Below the pieces are notes generated by a model. It ran no database searches, was not told where the DNA came from, and saw only the letters and a program-made list of their open reading frames with translations. A program made the translations under genes and the position numbers. Below are positions 52,527-63,976 of a DNA stretch of 64,000 nt, piece after piece; the stretch's first letter is position 1, and each line of letters opens with the position of its first letter. The stretch lies in contig NZ_SPQS01000002.1 in NCBI RefSeq assembly GCF_004570865.1, positions 525,608 to 589,607 on the forward strand. Reading direction: 5' to 3'. The DNA is from Bradyrhizobium frederickii (GTDB taxonomy: Bacteria; Pseudomonadota; Alphaproteobacteria; Rhizobiales; Xanthobacteraceae).

Positions 52527-54038
52527 TCACCTGCTCGTCGCTGCCGCGGCTTGCGGCTGCTTCACCTTGCGCCAGATCCACACCATCACCGGCCAGAGCA
52601 GGGCACCGATTGCCATGGCGGCGAGAATGGCTGCGATGGGACGTTCGAAAAATGGCAAGATGCTGCCGTCGGACTTGATCAGCGAGGTCACGAAGGCCTG
52701 CTCGACCATGGTGCCCATGACGATGCCGAGCACCATGGCGGCGACGGGATAGCCGTTCGCTTCCATGACATAGCCGATCACGCCGAAGGTGGCGACGGTG
52801 ACGACGCCAAACATGTTGTTGCCGATCGCGAACGAGCCGACCGCGCAGCACAGCATGATGACCGGCATGATGGCCGCGCGCGGCGCCAGCAGGATGTAGG
52901 CCGCGACCCGGATCATGGCGATGCCGAGCGGGATCATCATGATGTTGGCGATGATGAACATCAGGTAGATCGCGTACATGCTCGACGCTTTCTCGGTGAA
53001 CAGCGTCGGGCCCGGGTTGAGACCCTTCATGTAGAGCACGCCGATCGCGATCGCGGCGATGGTGTCGCCGGGGATGCCGAACAGCAGCGAAGGCACCCAG
53101 CCGGAGGCGATGCTGGCATTGTTGCTGGCGCCGGCCTCGACCAGGCCCTCGACATGGCCGGTGCCGAACTTCTCCGGCTCCTTGGAGAAGCGTTTCGACA
53201 TCGCATAGGAGACCCAGGCGGCCATGTCGGCACCGGCGCCGGGCAGCACGCCGATGATGATGCCGACGATGTTCCCGCGCGTCATCTGCCAGTGATACTT
53301 CTTGGTCAGCCTCCACTGGCCGGCCATGATGCTTCCGAATTTTCGCCGCGGCAGCGGCGGGGGCTCCGGCGTCAGCATCGCGCGCATCACCTGCGCCACC
53401 GCGAATACGCCCACCAGCGCCGGGATCGGCTCGATGCCGCCGAACAGATCGGTGAGGCCGAAGGTGAAGCGCGGCACACCGCCGGGATTCTCGATGCCGA
53501 TGCAGGAGACGAGCAGGCCGATGAACATGCCGGCGATCGCCTTCACCGGCGAGGAGCGCGCGACCAGAGTCGCGCACATCAGGCCGAGCAGCGCCAGCCA
53601 GAAATATTCGAAGGTCGAGAACGACAATGCGATCTCGGCGAGCGGCGGCGCCAGGATCATCAGCGACAGCACGCCGGCGATGCCGCCGACGGCAGAGAAC
53701 CACACGCCGGCCCCGAGCGCGAGCTCGGCCTGACCCTTGCGCGTCATGGCATAGGCTTCGTCGGCATAGGCGGCGGAGGCGGGCGTGCCGGGAATGCGCA
53801 GCAGCGCGCCCGGGATGTCGCCCGAGAAGATCGCCATCGAGGATGCCGCGACGATGGTCGCGATCGCCGCGATCGGGGACAGGTAGAAGGTGACCGGGAC
53901 GAGCAGGGCGGTCGCCATCGTGGCCGACAGGCCCGGCAGCGAGCCGATCACGAGGCCGTACACGGAGGCCGCGAACATCGCGATGATGACCTCCCAGGTG
54001 GAGATCAGCGCGAACGCGTCGAGCAGGGTTTTCAGCAT
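52527..54038 (-). CDS. tctA: Tripartite tricarboxylate transporter large permease TctA
   Basis: The 503-residue integral membrane protein has about 12 hydrophobic segments. The TctA signature regions are present: YGLVIGSLPGLSATMATALLVPVTFYL, GDIPGALLRIPGTPASAAYA and VGIIIGVLPGAGADMAAWVSYAMSKRFSKEPEKFGTGHVEGLVEAGASNNASIASGWVPSLLFGIPGD. It is read 4 bp after tctB. The substrate is set by the binding protein TctC; a carboxylate is expected. Start 54038 chosen by homology (MLKTLLDAFALIS). Confidence 0.94.
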   Translation of the reverse strand: MLKTLLDAFALISTWEVIIAMFAASVYGLVIGSLPGLSATMATALLVPVTFYLSPIAAIATIVAASSMAIFSGDIPGALLRIPGTPASAAYADEAYAMTRKGQAELALGAGVWFSAVGGIAGVLSLMILAPPLAEIALSFSTFEYFWLALLGLMCATLVARSSPVKAIAGMFIGLLVSCIGIENPGGVPRFTFGLTDLFGGIEPIPALVGVFAVAQVMRAMLTPEPPPLPRRKFGSIMAGQWRLTKKYHWQMTRGNIVGIIIGVLPGAGADMAAWVSYAMSKRFSKEPEKFGTGHVEGLVEAGASNNASIASGWVPSLLFGIPGDTIAAIAIGVLYMKGLNPGPTLFTEKASSMYAIYLMFIIANIMMIPLGIAMIRVAAYILLAPRAAIMPVIMLCCAVGSFAIGNNMFGVVTVATFGVIGYVMEANGYPVAAMVLGIVMGTMVEQAFVTSLIKSDGSILPFFERPIAAILAAMAIGALLWPVMVWIWRKVKQPQAAAATSR

Positions 54039-54042
54039 GGGA

Positions 54043-54534
54043 TTACCAGGGCGTCGGCAGCAGGCCGGCGGGCAGCGGCACGCGGAGCAGCTTGCCGAAG
54101 ATGAGGTGAATGGCGAAGGGCGAGAGCGCCGCGAGTGGCAGCGCCAGCTTCCATTTCGCGCCGAGCGCGGTCGAGGTGACGTAGACCATGATCGCCGCGG
54201 TGATGATGAAGCCGAGCCTGTCGGCTGCGACCACGTAGAACAGCAGCAGCAGCGGCGGCAGCAAAGCGCGCAGGCCATAGAGCTTGCCTTGCGGCGGCGG
54301 GGCTGCTGCCTGGCCGTCCTCGAGCGGGACCAGCTCTTCCTCCTCCTCGAAGGAGTGGCCGATCCCGAACACGATCGCGAGCCCGCACAGCGCCAGCCCC
54401 GTGCCGATCACCAGCGGAAACACGTTGGGGCCGACCGGCTGCCCGGGCACCGGCGGCAAGATCCAGCCGCCATAGGCGGCCGCCGCGCCGAGTGCGACGA
54501 GAAACGATCCCGTGACGGAGTCGGGAAGACGCAT
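54043..54534 (-). CDS. tctB: Tripartite tricarboxylate transporter small permease TctB
   Basis: The 163-residue membrane protein has four hydrophobic segments and the TctB-like GPNVFPLVIGTGLALCGLAIVFG. A short acidic cytoplasmic loop (SFEEEEELVPLEDGQ) is followed by RLGFIITAAIMVYVTSTALGAKWKLALPLAALSPFAIHLIFGKLLRVPLPAG, typical for the family. It lies immediately before tctA. A repeat element of 150 bp separates it from tctC. Confidence 0.92.
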   Translation of the reverse strand: MRLPDSVTGSFLVALGAAAAYGGWILPPVPGQPVGPNVFPLVIGTGLALCGLAIVFGIGHSFEEEEELVPLEDGQAAAPPPQGKLYGLRALLPPLLLLFYVVAADRLGFIITAAIMVYVTSTALGAKWKLALPLAALSPFAIHLIFGKLLRVPLPAGLLPTPW

Positions 54535-54554
54535 GGGGAAGTCCTATAGAGGGG

Positions 54555-54710
54555 TGTTATCCCTCTCCCTGCGCGCTGGGAGAGGGTCGGTGAGAGGGGC
54601 TCTGCGCGGGGGAGGTGAGAGCGGGACTCGCGGAGAGTCCCCCTCATCCGAATCCCGCGCTCGGCGCGCATTCCGGCCTCTCCCCGCAAGCGGGCAGAGG
54701 GGATCGGAGC
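54555..54710. repeat. Dispersed repeat of the CTCTCCCCGCAAGCGGG family between tctC and tctB
   Basis: Contains CTCTCCCTGCGCGCTGGGAGAGG, the section GACTCGCGGAGAGTCCCCCTCATCCG and CCTCTCCCCGCAAGCGGGCAGAGG, the same modules as at 31575-31748. It interrupts the tct operon and may attenuate transcription after the highly needed binding-protein gene. Confidence 0.75.
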
Positions 54711-54724
54711 GTCGCAGGACCGGA

Positions 54725-55717
54725 TCACGCCTTGCTGAGGCCGGCCGCCTTCATCGCTTCGCCCATCTGGGCGTCGCCCTTGTCCATGAAGCTGGCGAAG
54801 TGAGCGGCGTCGCCCCACACGGTGCCGAAGCCGCGATTGCTCATGAAGTCCTTGAACTCGGCGGAGTCATAGACCTTCTTCAGCGCCGCGGTGAGCTTGG
54901 TTGCGATCTCGGGCGGCAGGCCCTTCGGTGCGCCGATGCCGCGCCAGGCACCGGTCGCGTAGTCGATGCCCATCGCCTCCTTCAGCGTCGGCACGTCCTT
55001 GAAGACCGGATTTCGTGCGGGCGCCATAATGGCAAGGCTCCTGGCCTTGCCGGCCTCGATGATGGCGCGCGCCTCCGGCACCGAGCAGGTGGTGAGGTCG
55101 AGCCCGCCGGCGGCGAGATCCTGCATCGCCGGCGCCGCGCCGTTCGACGGCACCCAGGCGACCTGGTTGGCGGGCAGGCCCATCGCCTGCATCCAGCCGA
55201 CCAGCGCCAGATGCCAGATGCCGCCCTGGCCGGTGCCCGAAGCCTTGAACTTGCCGGGAGGCGCGGCCTTGATCGCGTCCGCGAGCTCCTTGACCGTCTT
55301 GTAGGGCGACGAAGAGGAGACCTGGATGCCCGGGGGATCCTCGTTCATCAGGGCCAGCGGCGTGTAGCTCTTCGGCGTCAGCTCGGTGAGGCCCTGCCAG
55401 TGCATCATCGAGATTTCGACGGTGAGCATGCCGATCGTGTAGCCGTCGGGCTGCGCGGTCGCGATCGCGCTATGTCCGACCACACCGGAGCCGCCGGTGC
55501 GGTTGACCACGTTGAAGGGCTGGCCGAGATCCTTTTCCAGCAGCGCAGCGACGATGCGCGCGGTGGCATCGGTGCCGCCGCCGGCGCCCCATGGCACGAT
55601 CACGGTGACCGGCCGGGCCGGATAGGCCTGCGCGAGTGCGGGCTTGAACCCGAAAGCTGCGGATGCCGCGATGGCGGCGGTTGAAGCCGCAAAGGTGCGG
55701 CGCGAAATCTTGGACAT
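54725..55717 (-). CDS. tctC: Periplasmic substrate-binding protein TctC (Bug family)
   Basis: The 330-residue solute receptor of the tripartite tricarboxylate transporter has a Tat-like signal (SRRTFAASTAAIAASAAFGFKPALAQA) followed by YPARPVTVIVPWGAGGGTDATARIVAALLEKDLGQPFNVVNRTGGSGVVGHSAIATAQPDGYTIGM, the classical Bug N-terminal domain, and the second domain with KFKASGTGQGGIWHL and WRGIGAPKGLP. A GGGAGGAA ribosome site precedes the ATG at 55717. First gene of tctC-tctB-tctA. Confidence 0.94.
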   Translation of the reverse strand: MSKISRRTFAASTAAIAASAAFGFKPALAQAYPARPVTVIVPWGAGGGTDATARIVAALLEKDLGQPFNVVNRTGGSGVVGHSAIATAQPDGYTIGMLTVEISMMHWQGLTELTPKSYTPLALMNEDPPGIQVSSSSPYKTVKELADAIKAAPPGKFKASGTGQGGIWHLALVGWMQAMGLPANQVAWVPSNGAAPAMQDLAAGGLDLTTCSVPEARAIIEAGKARSLAIMAPARNPVFKDVPTLKEAMGIDYATGAWRGIGAPKGLPPEIATKLTAALKKVYDSAEFKDFMSNRGFGTVWGDAAHFASFMDKGDAQMGEAMKAAGLSKA

Positions 55718-55935
55718 TGAATTCCTCCCAGCGGCGCCCGTGACGCCGGGCGCTCTTGTCGATGGCGACATTCTAGTCGGCTTTGCAGCGCCGCCGCAAG
55801 GTAGCGCTACCAACGAGATCGACATGTTGTGTGAAAACAGCATGCCTCTTGAATGGGGCAATCGGAAATCGGGTGGGTTTTGTCGGCATGCTTCGCCAAC
55901 CTGTGCGCGTAACGAAAGCCAAAGGCAAGCTATCG

Positions 55936-56412
55936 ATGACCCAAGCCTATTACAGCGCCGTGCTGGACTGCCCGCTGGACGACGTCTGGTCGCTGATCCG
56001 CGATTTCAACAATTATCCCGCTTACATCGACGGCGTGAGCGAGAGCGTGATCGAAGACGACAAGCGCGGCGACGAAGTCGGCGCCATCAGACGCTTCTGC
56101 TATCTCGGAAACTGGATCCGCCAGCGCCTGGTCGATCACTCGGACCGGCAGCACACGCTGACCTATGCCGGTCTCGAAGCGCTGCCGTATCCGCAAGATG
56201 ACGGCAGCAGGACGCCGGCGCCGACGCGCTATCAAGGCACCATGCATGTGCGCCCGATCGTGGAAGGCGACCGCACCCTGATCGAATGGTCGGTCGCCCT
56301 CGATACCGAGCCTGCGGACGCTGACCGCTGGCAAGCCCTGTTTGCGTCCTGGATTCCCGATTGGACGGATTCACTTGCGCGGACATTGGCGCGGGCCCAT
56401 CCGCGATCTTAG
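55936..56412 (+). CDS. SRPBCC (START/polyketide cyclase-like) family protein
   Basis: The 158-residue helix-grip protein has an N-terminal strand and helix MTQAYYSAVLDCPLDDVWSLIRDFNNYPAYIDGVSESVIEDDKRGDEVGAIRRF and a C-terminal long helix (ADADRWQALFASWIPDWTDSLARTLARA), as in the polyketide cyclase 2 family. It binds an unidentified hydrophobic ligand. It is convergent with the DUF3298 gene. The longer open frame upstream has no family similarity, so start 55936 is used. Confidence 0.82.
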   Translation: MTQAYYSAVLDCPLDDVWSLIRDFNNYPAYIDGVSESVIEDDKRGDEVGAIRRFCYLGNWIRQRLVDHSDRQHTLTYAGLEALPYPQDDGSRTPAPTRYQGTMHVRPIVEGDRTLIEWSVALDTEPADADRWQALFASWIPDWTDSLARTLARAHPRS

Positions 56413-56425
56413 CGATCGCTCACGG

Positions 56426-57202
56426 CTACTCCGCGTCGCCCTTCGGCCGCGCGCCGCCGAAGATGCGGGTGCCTTCCGCGCTCAGGTAAGGCTTCAGCGT
56501 CTCCCACGGCACGAAGGCGACATACTCGCCCTCGGCATAGGGACCGACGGCGTAGGGCGGATAGTGGAAGGTGAGGCCGGAGCTCTTGCCGGACTCGGTC
56601 GAGGGCGCCAGCGTCACCGCGCCGATCTTCAGCAGGCTCGGCGCGACCGCTTTGAACCATTCGTCGGTCGCGGTCTCGCTGGCATCGCGCTTCTTCTTCT
56701 CCGCCCTGAGCGAGGCGACGATCGCCTGCGCCATCGCCTTCATGGTTGCTCCATTGTCGGCAGTCTCGGTGAAGAACGGGCGGATCGAGATGCGCTTGGT
56801 GTCGGCCTTGTCCCACAGGATCGTGTTCACGTCCGAGTTCGGATGCGCACCTCTTGTATTCATGTAGTCGTTGCGCAGGATGCTGACATAGCGATCCGCA
56901 ACGACGGAGCGGATCTCGTATTTGCGCTCGAAATCCCAGGCGCCGTCCCTGAAGAATTGCGGATCGGCTTTGCGCGCGGCGGCAGCTTCCGCGGCATTCC
57001 TGTCGAGCCACTTCTTGCCCTCCCTGAGGCAATCCGCCGCCAGTGCCGCGTCCGCCTTGATCCTGTCGTCGAGGAACAGCCGCGCCTCGATGCTCTTGGT
57101 CTTGACGACGGCGTCGGGCTTGGGGTCGGCGGCGTGCGAGGAGGAAATATTGATCGCGCCCAGCAACAGCGTCGCGAGGCTCAATTTCAGGACGGGGTTC
57201 AA
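56426..57202 (-). CDS. Secreted DUF3298 (RsiV-like) domain protein
   Basis: The 258-residue product has a signal peptide at the start (LKLSLATLLLGAINISSSHA). The best start is TTG at 57202, preceded by GAGGAG; no suitable ATG lies near. The mature part contains YVSILRNDYMNTRGAHPNSDVNTILWDKADTKRISIRPFF and the DUF3298 end LTFHYPPYAVGPYAEGEYVAFVPWETLKPYL. The domain is known from the anti-sigma factor RsiV and lysozyme-binding proteins; here it is a free secreted protein and its ligand is unknown. Confidence 0.82.
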   Translation of the reverse strand: MNPVLKLSLATLLLGAINISSSHAADPKPDAVVKTKSIEARLFLDDRIKADAALAADCLREGKKWLDRNAAEAAAARKADPQFFRDGAWDFERKYEIRSVVADRYVSILRNDYMNTRGAHPNSDVNTILWDKADTKRISIRPFFTETADNGATMKAMAQAIVASLRAEKKKRDASETATDEWFKAVAPSLLKIGAVTLAPSTESGKSSGLTFHYPPYAVGPYAEGEYVAFVPWETLKPYLSAEGTRIFGGARPKGDAE

Positions 57203-57239
57203 GCCTTTGGCTCCTCGGCGATTGTTCGGATGAAGATCT

Positions 57240-57329
57240 TCAGCGGCGGGAGATCGTCTTTGAGGCCAGCCTGATCTTGGCCGTCGCATCGAGGATAAGG
57301 CCGATGCGGTCGGCTAAAGTCGGGGGCAC
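57240..57329 (-). pseudogene. Truncated HEPN (DUF86) toxin remnant
   Basis: GTG start 1 bp after the antitoxin stop reads VPPTLADRIGLILDATAKIRLASKTISRR then stops. This matches the first 25 or so residues of HEPN-domain toxins that follow MNT antitoxins (pattern PP-LADR--HILDAI). The rest, including the catalytic RxxxxH motif, is missing. The toxin is therefore inactive in this strain. Confidence 0.65.
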
Positions 57330-57330
57330 G

Positions 57331-57627
57331 TCAGAATATTTCGAGAATGTCGTCTGCGATCCGCTCCGCGAAGCGAGGAGATATAGAACGACGAACAGTT
57401 GCCTGTGCTTGCAAGCCCGTCGCATCCTCGATGATGTGCTCGACATCGATCAAGTTGAGTAGCGAAAAAGAGGTGTCCGGCTCGATTTCGACGATAACGT
57501 CGATGTCGCTGTCAGGCCGATAATCGTCGCTGGCACGCGAGCCGAAAATGGCAAGCTTCGATACGCCTTTACCTTTGATGGCATCGGCGTTCTTGCGTAT
57601 GGCAGCGATGATTTCGTCACGCGTCAT
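57331..57627 (-). CDS. MNT-type nucleotidyltransferase antitoxin (orphan)
   Basis: The 98-residue minimal nucleotidyltransferase has the signature LAIFGSRASDDYRPDSDIDVIVEIEPD (GSR then DxD, about residues 28-50). MNT proteins act as antitoxins by AMPylating HEPN toxins (type VII module). The partner HEPN gene that should follow is a 30-codon fragment, so this is an orphan antitoxin. Cytoplasmic; the ATG is preceded by a weak purine stretch. Confidence 0.85.
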   Translation of the reverse strand: MTRDEIIAAIRKNADAIKGKGVSKLAIFGSRASDDYRPDSDIDVIVEIEPDTSFSLLNLIDVEHIIEDATGLQAQATVRRSISPRFAERIADDILEIF

Positions 57628-57663
57628 GGAGACACCTGGCCGGTCATGCGGCCAGTCTATCAG

Positions 57664-59820
<2,157 letters not shown>

Positions 59821-59843
59821 GGCTTCAACCATATCATAGGCGC

Positions 59844-60308
59844 TCAATCATGATCCGGATGCTGATGGCTGACGATGGTCGCCATCTTCTCCGGTCCGTA
59901 ATTCTGCTGCGTGGTCTGGCTCGGCAGGTTCGCGATGCCGACCACCCAGCCGAGGCGGGATTCGGTGCCGAACTGCCGCGTCGGGATCACGTGGTCGGGT
60001 CGGTCGAAGGCGCCGGTCATGATCTCGATCCGGTCGCCGTCGATGCGGCCGAAGCTCAGCGGCGTGCCGCAGGCGGCGCAAAAGCCGCGCTCGGCGATGG
60101 TGGAGGAGCGGAAGAACGACGGCTTTCCCCTGGTCCAGGCAAAGTCGGTCTTGTTGATGTCGGCAAAGGACGCGAACGGCGCGCCGGCCGCCTTCTGGCA
60201 CATGCGGCAGTGGCAGATCGAGACCCGGTTCGGCGCCGTTGTCACTGCGAAGCGCACCGCGCCGCATTGGCAACCGCCGGTGAGAACGGGTTTGCTGGTG
60301 TCGATCAT
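59844..60308 (-). CDS. GFA family zinc-binding protein
   Basis: The 154-residue protein of the glutathione-dependent formaldehyde-activating (GFA/CENP-V) fold has zinc cysteines in [27 protein letters not shown] and [12 protein letters not shown]. The true substrate is not known for most members. The start overlaps the stop of the small mutase subunit (ATGA), and its stop is 24 bp before the large subunit, so it is wedged inside the mutase operon. The C-terminus ends SHQHPDHD. Confidence 0.9.
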   Translation of the reverse strand: MIDTSKPVLTGGCQCGAVRFAVTTAPNRVSICHCRMCQKAAGAPFASFADINKTDFAWTRGKPSFFRSSTIAERGFCAACGTPLSFGRIDGDRIEIMTGAFDRPDHVIPTRQFGTESRLGWVVGIANLPSQTTQQNYGPEKMATIVSHQHPDHD

Positions 60309-62176
60309 GGCTGCTCCATCCGTCGATAGGCGTCTTGCAGCGTGGCAAGCGCATCGCCTCCGGCGAAGACAAACCCCGTGACGCCGGCGGCCCGCAGCGC
60401 CGCCTCGGCATCCGTCGGGCGGCCCGCCAGATAGATATGTCGGGCGCCCGCGGTTTGCAGGGCCTTGGCGGCAGGTTCCGCGCGATCGGCGTAGACCTTG
60501 TCGCTGGAACAGAGGCAGGCGAGCTCGGCGCCGGAGGTCTTGAAGGCGGCGGCCAGTTCGGCCGGATCGGCAAAGCCTTCGCTGTCCAGGGCCTCGATGC
60601 CGCCGGCCTCGAAGAAACTCTTGGCGAAGGTCGCGCGCGCCGTGAAATCGGCCGGCGTGCCGAGATTGGCCAGGAACACTTTGGGCCGCGCGCCGCGTGC
60701 CTTCAGCACGGCATCCGACTTGTCGCGCAGCGCCTCGAACGGTTCCGCGAGCCGGATCGGCGGCAGCGGATCGAACTTGTATTTCTGCTCGCCGTACGGT
60801 GCCAGCGCGATCGGCGTCGCCGTCAGGACGGTGGCTTCGCTCTCATGCAGGTTTGGAAACTCGCTGGCGCCGGTCAGCACGTCACGGCGCTTTGCGATGT
60901 TGGCGTCACGCGCCTTGCGTGCGGCCGCGACCTTGCTCTGAAACAGGCCTTGCTGAAGCGCGGCAAAGGCGCCGCCGGCCTTTTCGCTCTCCTGGAACAG
61001 CGCCCAGGCGGCCTCGCAAAGCTGCGCGGTCAGCGTCTCGATGCCGCCGCTACCTGCCGCGGGATCGCTGACCTTGGCGAGGTTGCTTTCTTCCAGCAGC
61101 AGGAGCTGCGTGTTGCGCGCCACGCGCCGCGCGAACGGATCGGGCAGGCCGAGCGCCAGCGTATGCGGCAGCACGGTGATCGCGTTGGCGCCGGCGAGCC
61201 CGGCGGCAAACGTCGCGACGGTCGCGCGCAGCATGTTCACGTAGGGGTCGCGCTGCGTCAGCATGCGCCAGGCCGTATCGGCGGCGATGAACAGCGGTTT
61301 CGGCGCGAGCCCGCACGCCGTTTCGATCCGCGCCCACAACAGCCGCAGCGCGCGGAATTTGGCCATGGTCAGGAACTGGTCCGCATCGGCAGAAAGCCGC
61401 GCATAGACCATGCCCTGCGCCTGCTCGAGGGGAATGCCGGCGCCTTCGATCGCGCGCAGATAAGCGACGCCGCAGGCGAGCACGAAGGCGAGCTCCTGCA
61501 CCTCGGAGCCGCCGGCATCGTGGATCACGCGTCCGTCGGCGGAGGTGAACGGCCCCTTGAAGCCGAGCCCGGCGAGCCCCTTGATGGCGCCGGTGATCGC
61601 GGGCGCGATTTCGTCCCAGGTATAGGGGCTGTGCCCCCACACCGCGCCGGCCGCGAGCGGATCGAGACCGAAGCGGATATTGCAGGCGGCAGGATCGAGG
61701 CCTTGGCCCTTCACATATTCCGCGACATGGATCGCCGCCATCCGCGATTGCGGACCGATCTCGAGCTCGAGACCGATCCCGGCGTCGAGATGAATATCCT
61801 TCAGAACCTTTGCCACCGCGTCGGCTGCAGGTTCCAGCCCGAAACCGCGCGCGCCATTGGCGCCGGCGAACACCAGCGCGAGCCCGGTCGCGCCGTTCTC
61901 CAGATCCTGCAACGCCTGTGTATTCGCGAGCGCCGCATCGGGATGGTCGATCCGCTGGATGACTTGCCAGGGTGCTGCGGCCGGCCGCCCCACCACGGGC
62001 GCAACGCCCTTGGCGCGCGGATAGAGCGGATCGATCTTGATGCCGTCATAGGTCTTGCCGACCAGCTTCTCGAACGGCGCGCCCTTCAGGACGCCATCGA
62101 CCAGCTTGCGCCAGTCTTCGACGGTCGCCTTGGGAAAATCCGCCGCCAGCGGCAGGTCGTCAGTCACTGAGGTCAT
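60305..62176 (-). CDS. mutA: Methylmalonyl-CoA mutase, small (non-catalytic) subunit
   Basis: The 623-residue beta subunit of the heterodimeric mutase has a barrel-like part with YPRAKGVAPVVGRPAAAPWQVIQRIDHPD and RNTQLLLLEESNLAKVSDPAAGSGGIETLTAQL, and a degenerate B12 domain (PKVFLANLGTPADFTARATFAKSFFEAGGIEALD) lacking the DxHxxG histidine, as expected for the small subunit. First gene of the mutase operon, which continues through the GFA gene to the large subunit. The 81-bp gap to folK must contain the promoter. Confidence 0.95.
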   Translation of the reverse strand: MTSVTDDLPLAADFPKATVEDWRKLVDGVLKGAPFEKLVGKTYDGIKIDPLYPRAKGVAPVVGRPAAAPWQVIQRIDHPDAALANTQALQDLENGATGLALVFAGANGARGFGLEPAADAVAKVLKDIHLDAGIGLELEIGPQSRMAAIHVAEYVKGQGLDPAACNIRFGLDPLAAGAVWGHSPYTWDEIAPAITGAIKGLAGLGFKGPFTSADGRVIHDAGGSEVQELAFVLACGVAYLRAIEGAGIPLEQAQGMVYARLSADADQFLTMAKFRALRLLWARIETACGLAPKPLFIAADTAWRMLTQRDPYVNMLRATVATFAAGLAGANAITVLPHTLALGLPDPFARRVARNTQLLLLEESNLAKVSDPAAGSGGIETLTAQLCEAAWALFQESEKAGGAFAALQQGLFQSKVAAARKARDANIAKRRDVLTGASEFPNLHESEATVLTATPIALAPYGEQKYKFDPLPPIRLAEPFEALRDKSDAVLKARGARPKVFLANLGTPADFTARATFAKSFFEAGGIEALDSEGFADPAELAAAFKTSGAELACLCSSDKVYADRAEPAAKALQTAGARHIYLAGRPTDAEAALRAAGVTGFVFAGGDALATLQDAYRRMEQP

Positions 62177-62257
62177 GCGGCGAGGGGCTCCCGAACGTAT
62201 TGTTATGCGCAGGCGAAATTGCCACGGCGGACCGTCCCTGCAAACGGTTGTTTTTGG

Positions 62258-62749
62258 TTAACCGGTATCCGGAAGCCGCTCAATGCCTTGCGTCGAGACG
62301 CTGGCGAGCCCGTCGCGCACACGAATGCCCGAGATCACGCGGTCGGGCGCGATTTCGGCCAGCGGCACCAGCACGAAAGCGCGCTCGAACAGGCGCGGAT
62401 GCGGCAAGGTCAGGTCGGGCTTCTGCAAGGACAATTCGTCATAGGCGATCATGTCGAGATCGAGCGTGCGGGGGCCCCAGCGCCGATCCTTCTGCCGCAT
62501 GCGGCCGAATTTCTGCTCGACCTTCTGCAGCACGAACAAGAGCGCGTGCGGATCGAGGTCGGTCTCGATCTCGATGCAGGCATTGATGAAGGCAGCCTGA
62601 TCCTCATCGCCCCAGGGCGGCGTGACATAGTCCGAGGAGCGCGCGATCAATGCGCCTTGCGCCATGCCGCAGATTTGGGCGATCGCCTTGCGGAACGTCG
62701 CGCGGACATCGCCGACATTGCCGCCGAGCGCGATCAGCACGCTCGCCAT
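62258..62749 (-). CDS. folK: 6-hydroxymethyl-7,8-dihydropterin pyrophosphokinase FolK
   Basis: The 163-residue folate enzyme transfers pyrophosphate from ATP to hydroxymethyl-dihydropterin. It has the family start MASVLIALGGNVGDVRATF, KVEQKFGRMRQKDRRWGPRTLDLDMIAYDE (signature RWGPRTLDLD with Mg-binding acids) and LPHPRLFERAFVLVPLAEIAP. Last gene of folP-folB-folK, 1 bp after folB. Confidence 0.96.
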   Translation of the reverse strand: MASVLIALGGNVGDVRATFRKAIAQICGMAQGALIARSSDYVTPPWGDEDQAAFINACIEIETDLDPHALLFVLQKVEQKFGRMRQKDRRWGPRTLDLDMIAYDELSLQKPDLTLPHPRLFERAFVLVPLAEIAPDRVISGIRVRDGLASVSTQGIERLPDTG

Positions 62750-62750
62750 C

Positions 62751-63115
62751 TCAGGGATGCCGCGAGCGCGTCAGCACGATGCCGACGTCGTCGAAGATCG
62801 CGGCGATCGGCGCATGCGGCTTGTGCACGGTGACCTTCACGGCGCGGATGCGCGGGAAGTGCGACAGGATGGCGTCGGCCACCGCGCCCGCCGCGCGCTC
62901 GAGCAGCTTGTAATTGGTGTTCTTGAAGGCCGCCGTCGTCGTCGCCACTACCTCGGCGTAGGACACCGTATCGGCGAGCCGGTCGCTGCGCGAAGGTTCC
63001 GACAGGTCGGTATAGAGCTCGAGATCGATGACGAAGCGCTGGCCGACCTCGGTCTCGTGATCCATCACGCCGTGGCGGGCGTGGATCGACAGGCCGGTGA
63101 CGAAGATCGTGTCGG

Positions 63116-63119
<4 letters not shown>
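62751..63119 (-). CDS. folB: Dihydroneopterin aldolase FolB
   Basis: The 122-residue enzyme cleaves dihydroneopterin to hydroxymethyl-dihydropterin and glycolaldehyde. The core GLSIHARHGVMDHETEVGQRFVIDLELYTDLSEPSRSDRLADTVSYAEV and VKVTVHKPHAPIAAIFDDVGI hold the substrate Glu and Lys positions. Its ATG overlaps the folP stop (ATGA). Confidence 0.95.
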
Positions 63120-63976
<857 letters not shown>

